Origin: Gammaproteobacteria bacterium
GTDB lineage: Bacteria > Pseudomonadota > Gammaproteobacteria > Pseudomonadales > UBA5518
NCBI GenBank assembly: GCA_016718385.1
Contig: JADKDK010000002.1
Coordinates: forward strand, 620,001 to 684,000
DNA: 64,000 nt
Reading direction: 5' to 3'
Part shown: one piece after another, positions 60,670 to 64,000 of the stretch
Layout: the number at the start of each line of letters is the position of its first letter
Numbering within the stretch: position 1 is the stretch's first letter
The notes under the pieces: model-generated
Seen by the model: only the letters and a program-made list of their open reading frames with translations
Told to the model about the DNA's origin: nothing
Databases searched by the model: none
Translations under genes and position numbers: made by a program

Positions 60670-61974
60670 ATGCTGATGGGGATGACTCGCTATCAATGGA
60701 CGGTGCTGTTCGCGGCCTGGCTGGGCTGGGGCTTCGACGTCTTCGACGGACTGCTGTTCAACTATGTGGCGCCCAACGCCGTGCCCACGCTGCTGGGGCT
60801 GGAGATCGGCTCGCCCGAGGCGCGCACCGCCACGCTCTACTGGACCGGCGTCCTGACCTCGGTGCTGCTGCTCGGCTGGGCCGCGGGTGGGGTGCTGTTC
60901 GGCTACGTCTGCGACCGCATCGGACGCACCCGCACCCTGCTGCTGACCATGCTGCTGTATGCGCTGGGTACCGCGGCCTGCGCCTTCGCGCCGAACATCT
61001 GGGTGCTGCTGGCGTGCCGTATCGTGGCGGCGCTCGGCATCGGCGGCGAATGGGCCGCCGGCGCCTCGATGGTGGCCGAAGTGGTACCCGAAAACCGCCG
61101 CGTCGAAGCCGGCGCCCTGCTCTACACCGCCGCGCCGATGGGCCTGTTCCTGGCGACCTACGTGAACTTCGGCGTGGCGGGCGTGTGGATGGCCGATTCG
61201 CCCGAGACATCCTGGCGCTACGTGTTCCTGTTCGGCCTCGTACCGGCCGGGGTGGCCTTCCTGGTGCGCCTGTTCCTGAAGGAGCCCGAGCGCTGGAAGG
61301 AGGCGGTTAAAGATGCCGCGCCGGTGCGCCTGGCGGAGATCTTCAGCCCGGAACTGCGTCACATCACCTTCGCCGGCGTATGCATGTCGCTGGTGGCGCT
61401 GATCGCATGGTGGAGCTGCAACGCATTCATACCGACCGTGGCCACCGGGCTCGCGCAGAACGCCGCTGCCGCCGACGGCCTCGACACCACGGCAACGCTG
61501 GCGCTGGTGGAGGAATGGAAGTTCCGCGCCACCTACTGGTTCAACATGGGCGGACTGGTCGGCACGCTGCTGACCATTCCGGTGGCGAAGATACTGGGAC
61601 GGCGCGCGCTGTTCGGCATCTATTTCGCGGCCAGCGCGGTGGCGATCTTCGCCACTTTCGGCATCGACTGGGAGCCAACGGTGCGGCTCTACTGGTACTT
61701 CGCGATCGGCGCCTCGGTGTTCGGCATCTTCGGCAGCTTCACCTATTACCTGCCCGAGTTGTTCCCGACCCGACTGCGCGCCACCGGTGCGGGCTTCTGC
61801 TACAACATCGGCCGCGTGCTGGCCGCGGTGGGACCGTTCGCGGTCGGCACCATCGCCGCGCAGGGAACCGATACCGTGCTGCAGACGCTGTTCTACGTCG
61901 GGCTGGTGCCGGCGCTGGGCCTGTTCCTGCTGCCGTGGGTGGTGGAGACGCGCGACAAGGTGCTGGCTGACTGA
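60670..61974 (+). CDS. MFS transporter, aromatic acid/H+ symporter-like
   Basis: A 434-residue carrier with 12 predicted hydrophobic segments. The start MTRYQWTVLFAAWLGWGFDV and the following D-x-x-D-G pattern resemble the AAHS/sugar-porter-like set. Loop 2-3 has GYVCDRIGRTRTLLLT, and a second copy of the signature is ARI-like at ILGRRALFG. ELFPTRLRATGAGFCYN precedes TM 11. It may import aromatic or other organic acids. The 179-bp gap to DedA, its divergent neighbour, shows no recognised operator. A REP-like repeat follows its stop. Confidence 0.9.
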   Translation: MLMGMTRYQWTVLFAAWLGWGFDVFDGLLFNYVAPNAVPTLLGLEIGSPEARTATLYWTGVLTSVLLLGWAAGGVLFGYVCDRIGRTRTLLLTMLLYALGTAACAFAPNIWVLLACRIVAALGIGGEWAAGASMVAEVVPENRRVEAGALLYTAAPMGLFLATYVNFGVAGVWMADSPETSWRYVFLFGLVPAGVAFLVRLFLKEPERWKEAVKDAAPVRLAEIFSPELRHITFAGVCMSLVALIAWWSCNAFIPTVATGLAQNAAAADGLDTTATLALVEEWKFRATYWFNMGGLVGTLLTIPVAKILGRRALFGIYFAASAVAIFATFGIDWEPTVRLYWYFAIGASVFGIFGSFTYYLPELFPTRLRATGAGFCYNIGRVLAAVGPFAVGTIAAQGTDTVLQTLFYVGLVPALGLFLLPWVVETRDKVLAD

Positions 61975-61985
61975 TCGAGCGGGCT

Positions 61986-62072
61986 TGTGGGTCGGGTTTC
62001 AACCCGACAAGGGTTCGGCAACGCCGAACCCGCCAGGCCCACCGCACCATTCGGCATCAATGCCGACCCACA
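61986..62072. repeat. REP-like nested hairpin element
   Basis: TGTGGGTCGG (61986-61995) and CCGACCCACA (62063-62072) are perfect outer inverted repeats. Inside are two perfect hairpins, GTCGGGTT-TC-AACCCGAC (61991-62008) and GGGTTCGGC-AAC-GCCGAACCC (62011-62031). Such GTCGGGTT palindromes are typical of extragenic REP repeats in gammaproteobacteria. It fills the 103-bp gap between convergent genes, and may act as a bidirectional terminator or mRNA stabiliser. Confidence 0.8.
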
Positions 62073-62077
62073 TCACA

Positions 62078-63685
62078 TCAGACGTCGAGCTTCTTCGGCA
62101 GATCCGGCACGGGTTCTGCGCCGATCACGATCTCGCCCTTGCCGAGCTTCGAGTGGCGCAGGCCGTAGACGAAATACAGCAGGATCCCTCCGCCGAGGTA
62201 AATGAGGAAGAAGTCACGCGTCTCGGCGTGCGCCATCAGCGACATCAGCAGCAGGCCGCACATTAGCGCGCCGATCACCGGCACCAGCGGGAACAGCGGC
62301 GCGCGGAACGGACGGGCCAGCGCCGGCTGCGTCACGCGCAGGTACAGCACGGTCAGGCACACCATGCCGAAGGCCGCGAGCGAGCCCACGTTGGTCAGGT
62401 TGGCCAGCGCATCCAGCGACATGAACCCCGCGAAGCCGGCGGTAACGACGCCGACGATCAGCGTGTCGATCCACGGCGTGCGGTACCTCGGGTGCACGCG
62501 CGCGAAGGCCTCCGGCAGCAGGCCGTCGCGCGCCATCGTGTAGAAGATCCGCGTCTGGCCATAGAGCAGGACCAGCATCACCGAGGAGATCCCGGCGATG
62601 GCGCCGATCTTCACCAGCACCGCAAACCACGGCATGCCCATCGCGTTGACCGCCACTGCGATGGGCGCCGGCGTGTCGAGCTCCGCATAGGGCACGATGC
62701 CCACCAGCACCGCCGAGGTGAGGATGTAGAGCGCGGTGCAGATCAGCAACGAGCCGATGATGCCGATCGGCATGTCGCGCGCGGGATCGCGCGCCTCGGC
62801 GCCGGCCGTCGATACGGCCTCGAAGCCGAGATAGGCGAAGAAGATCGTGGCCGCCGCGGTGATGATGCCGCCGATGCCGTAGCGCGAGGTGTTCTCCGCC
62901 GTGATCACGTCGAGCAGCGCGCGCCTGATGTCGGCCCAGAGGCCGCGCTCGGCTCCCTCGGGCGGCGGCGGTACCTGCTCGGGAATCATCGGGTGCCAGT
63001 TGGCGGGATCGACGAAGAAGGCCCCCACGCAGATGAAGGCGATCACGACGGCGAGCTTGACCACCACGATGATGTTGTTGGCCGTGGCGGACTCCTGGAT
63101 CCCGACGACCAGCAACGCCGTGACCGCGCCGATCGCGCATATGGCCGGCACGTTCGCCACACCGTGGCCCACGATCTCGCCGCCCTGCATTACCGCCACA
63201 CCCGGCGCCGCGGTCAGCTCGGGAGGGATATCGATGCCGATGTCCTGCAGCAGGCTCACCGCATAACTGGACCAGCCCACGGCAACCGTCGCGGCCGCGA
63301 GCCCGTATTCGAGCACCAGCAGCAGCCCCATGAACCACGCGACGAGCTCGCCCATCGAGGCGTAGGAATAGGAGTAGGCCGAACCGGAGACCGGCAGCAT
63401 CGCGGCGAGCTCGGCATAGCACAATGCGACGAAGGCGCAGAGCACGCCGGTGATCACGAAGGAGATCATGATGCCCGGGCCGGCGAACTGGGCCGCGGCG
63501 CGCCCCGTGAGCACGAATATCCCCGTGCCGATGATGCAGCCGATGCCCAGCGATACCAGGTTGAGCGCACCCAGGCTCTTCTTCAGTTCACCCTGCGCGT
63601 GCTCGGCATGCATCTGCGCCACGGACTTGCGCATGAACAGCCGGCGCAACCCGGTGGCTGCGGCAGGGGCTCGCGTTTCGGCCAT
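62078..63685 (-). CDS. APC-superfamily amino acid permease
   Basis: A 535-residue permease with about 12 hydrophobic segments. The first has LVSLGIGCIIGTGIFVLTG, the APC signature, and the later ones include AYLGFEAVSTAGAEARDPAR and LYGQTRIFYTMARDGLLPEA, with ANLTNVGSLAAFGMV toward the end. This is the cationic amino acid transporter (CAT/YfnA-like) pattern. A 40-residue loop with VPPPPEGAERGLWADIRR projects between two segments. The start at 63685 has GGAG about 10 bases before it. It is convergent with the MFS gene and lies 69 bp downstream of the ThDP enzyme gene. Confidence 0.92.
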   Translation of the reverse strand: MAETRAPAAATGLRRLFMRKSVAQMHAEHAQGELKKSLGALNLVSLGIGCIIGTGIFVLTGRAAAQFAGPGIMISFVITGVLCAFVALCYAELAAMLPVSGSAYSYSYASMGELVAWFMGLLLVLEYGLAAATVAVGWSSYAVSLLQDIGIDIPPELTAAPGVAVMQGGEIVGHGVANVPAICAIGAVTALLVVGIQESATANNIIVVVKLAVVIAFICVGAFFVDPANWHPMIPEQVPPPPEGAERGLWADIRRALLDVITAENTSRYGIGGIITAAATIFFAYLGFEAVSTAGAEARDPARDMPIGIIGSLLICTALYILTSAVLVGIVPYAELDTPAPIAVAVNAMGMPWFAVLVKIGAIAGISSVMLVLLYGQTRIFYTMARDGLLPEAFARVHPRYRTPWIDTLIVGVVTAGFAGFMSLDALANLTNVGSLAAFGMVCLTVLYLRVTQPALARPFRAPLFPLVPVIGALMCGLLLMSLMAHAETRDFFLIYLGGGILLYFVYGLRHSKLGKGEIVIGAEPVPDLPKKLDV

Positions 63686-63754
63686 GAGAGGATTCTCCGG
63701 GGATGGTGGCGCAAGTATAGTCGCGGCGGCTGCGTGGCGACCCACGGGGCGAAC

Positions 63755-64000
63755 CTACACAGGACCCTGCAGGTTCCTGACGCGCTGACCGATCGGCGGT
63801 GCGATTTCGGCGTCGACCAGCACATCCAGCAACACCGGGCCCTTGCGCAGAAACAGCTTCTCGACGCCGAGCCTATCCAGCTCGTCGAGACTGCGGATGC
63901 GGTAGGACTCGACGCCCATGGCGCGCGCCATCAGCGCGAAGTCGGTCGGCGGGAGTTCATTGGCGGTGTTCTGCAGCCCGCGCATGCGCTGCCCGTGCTT
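63755..64000 (-). CDS. ThDP-dependent enzyme, C-terminal fragment, partial at window edge
   Basis: The frame stays open to the window edge and ends at TAG 63755. The visible 81 residues include NELPPTDFALMARAMGVESY, RSLDELDRLGVEKL and GPVLLDVLVDAEIAPPIGQR. This is the C-terminal end of the acetolactate synthase/oxalyl-CoA decarboxylase superfamily, in which F-x-x-MA-x-A-x-G precedes a final GPVLLDV. The ThDP motif lies outside the window. It is a second member of this family beside 31568-33301. Confidence 0.8.
   Translation of the reverse strand, partial: KHGQRMRGLQNTANELPPTDFALMARAMGVESYRIRSLDELDRLGVEKLFLRKGPVLLDVLVDAEIAPPIGQRVRNLQGPV

Noticed and set aside
1..64000. CRISPR arrays, tRNA or rRNA genes, and phage modules
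   Set aside because: No regularly spaced short repeats, no cloverleaf or rRNA segments and no phage structural genes were seen on reading both strands.

Overview
The window is GC-rich DNA with long genes, short intergenic gaps and many ATGA or near-ATGA junctions. The gene families suggest a proteobacterium specialised in degrading hydrocarbons, aromatics, steroids or terpenoids. The repertoire recalls PAH-degrading gammaproteobacteria such as Immundisolibacter, but that is inference from gene content; there is no rRNA or tRNA here to place the organism.

Layout. (1) 1-2084: end of an amidohydrolase coupled to a KshA-like Rieske oxygenase, then an SDR. (2) 2179-3326: a decayed IS630-type element. 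(3) 3458-9830: CoA ligase, TauD-type dioxygenase, acyl-CoA synthetase, AhpD-like protein and Rieske alpha subunit. (4) 10251-22347: FAS1-like dehydratase, a frameshifted double SDR, NTF2-fold protein, beta-propeller, thioesterase, and a plus-strand run with two sulfotransferase-like proteins, EthD-like protein, LLM flavoprotein, TIM-barrel protein and DUF1214-like protein. (5) 22482-24893: a SNF2/SWIM helicase, then about 580 bp of gene remnants. (6) 25478-30562: SMP-30-like lactonase, TetR regulator, putidaredoxin-like ferredoxin, cytochrome P450 and ACMSD-like amidohydrolase. (7) 30665-42342: SDR, ThDP enzyme, two Rieske/NTF2 pairs, a Baeyer-Villiger-type monooxygenase, a second TauD protein and an epimerase. 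(8) 42420-43575: an intact IS630 copy in inverted orientation to the first. (9) 43573-49395: VOC and NTF2-fold proteins, a truncated SDR, a third TauD protein and two more Rieske alpha subunits. (10) 49608-57274: LysR regulator and a tightly coupled acyl-CoA operon (CaiB, acyl-CoA dehydrogenase, HpcH-type lyase, frameshifted Cat1-type CoA-transferase, crotonase, MFS transporter). (11) 57324-59813: the seventh Rieske alpha subunit divergent from a GntR/HutC regulator. (12) 59825-64000: DedA protein, AAHS-like MFS carrier, REP-like element, APC permease and a partial ThDP enzyme.

How it may work together. Seven Rieske alpha subunits, three TauD/TfdA enzymes, one P450 with its ferredoxin and one flavin monooxygenase would attack substrates. 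SDRs, amidohydrolases and lactonase-like proteins would process the products. CoA ligases, CoA-transferases, a dehydrogenase, hydratases and a lyase would feed acyl-CoAs to central metabolism, and MFS carriers would handle uptake. No recognisable Rieske beta subunit or oxygenase reductase is present, but three Rieske genes are followed directly by a small NTF2-fold gene, the fold used by classical beta subunits. Four TGTCCGGACA-type sites, found only in two divergent promoter regions 49 kb apart (one beside the GntR gene), suggest a regulon joining distant parts of the window.
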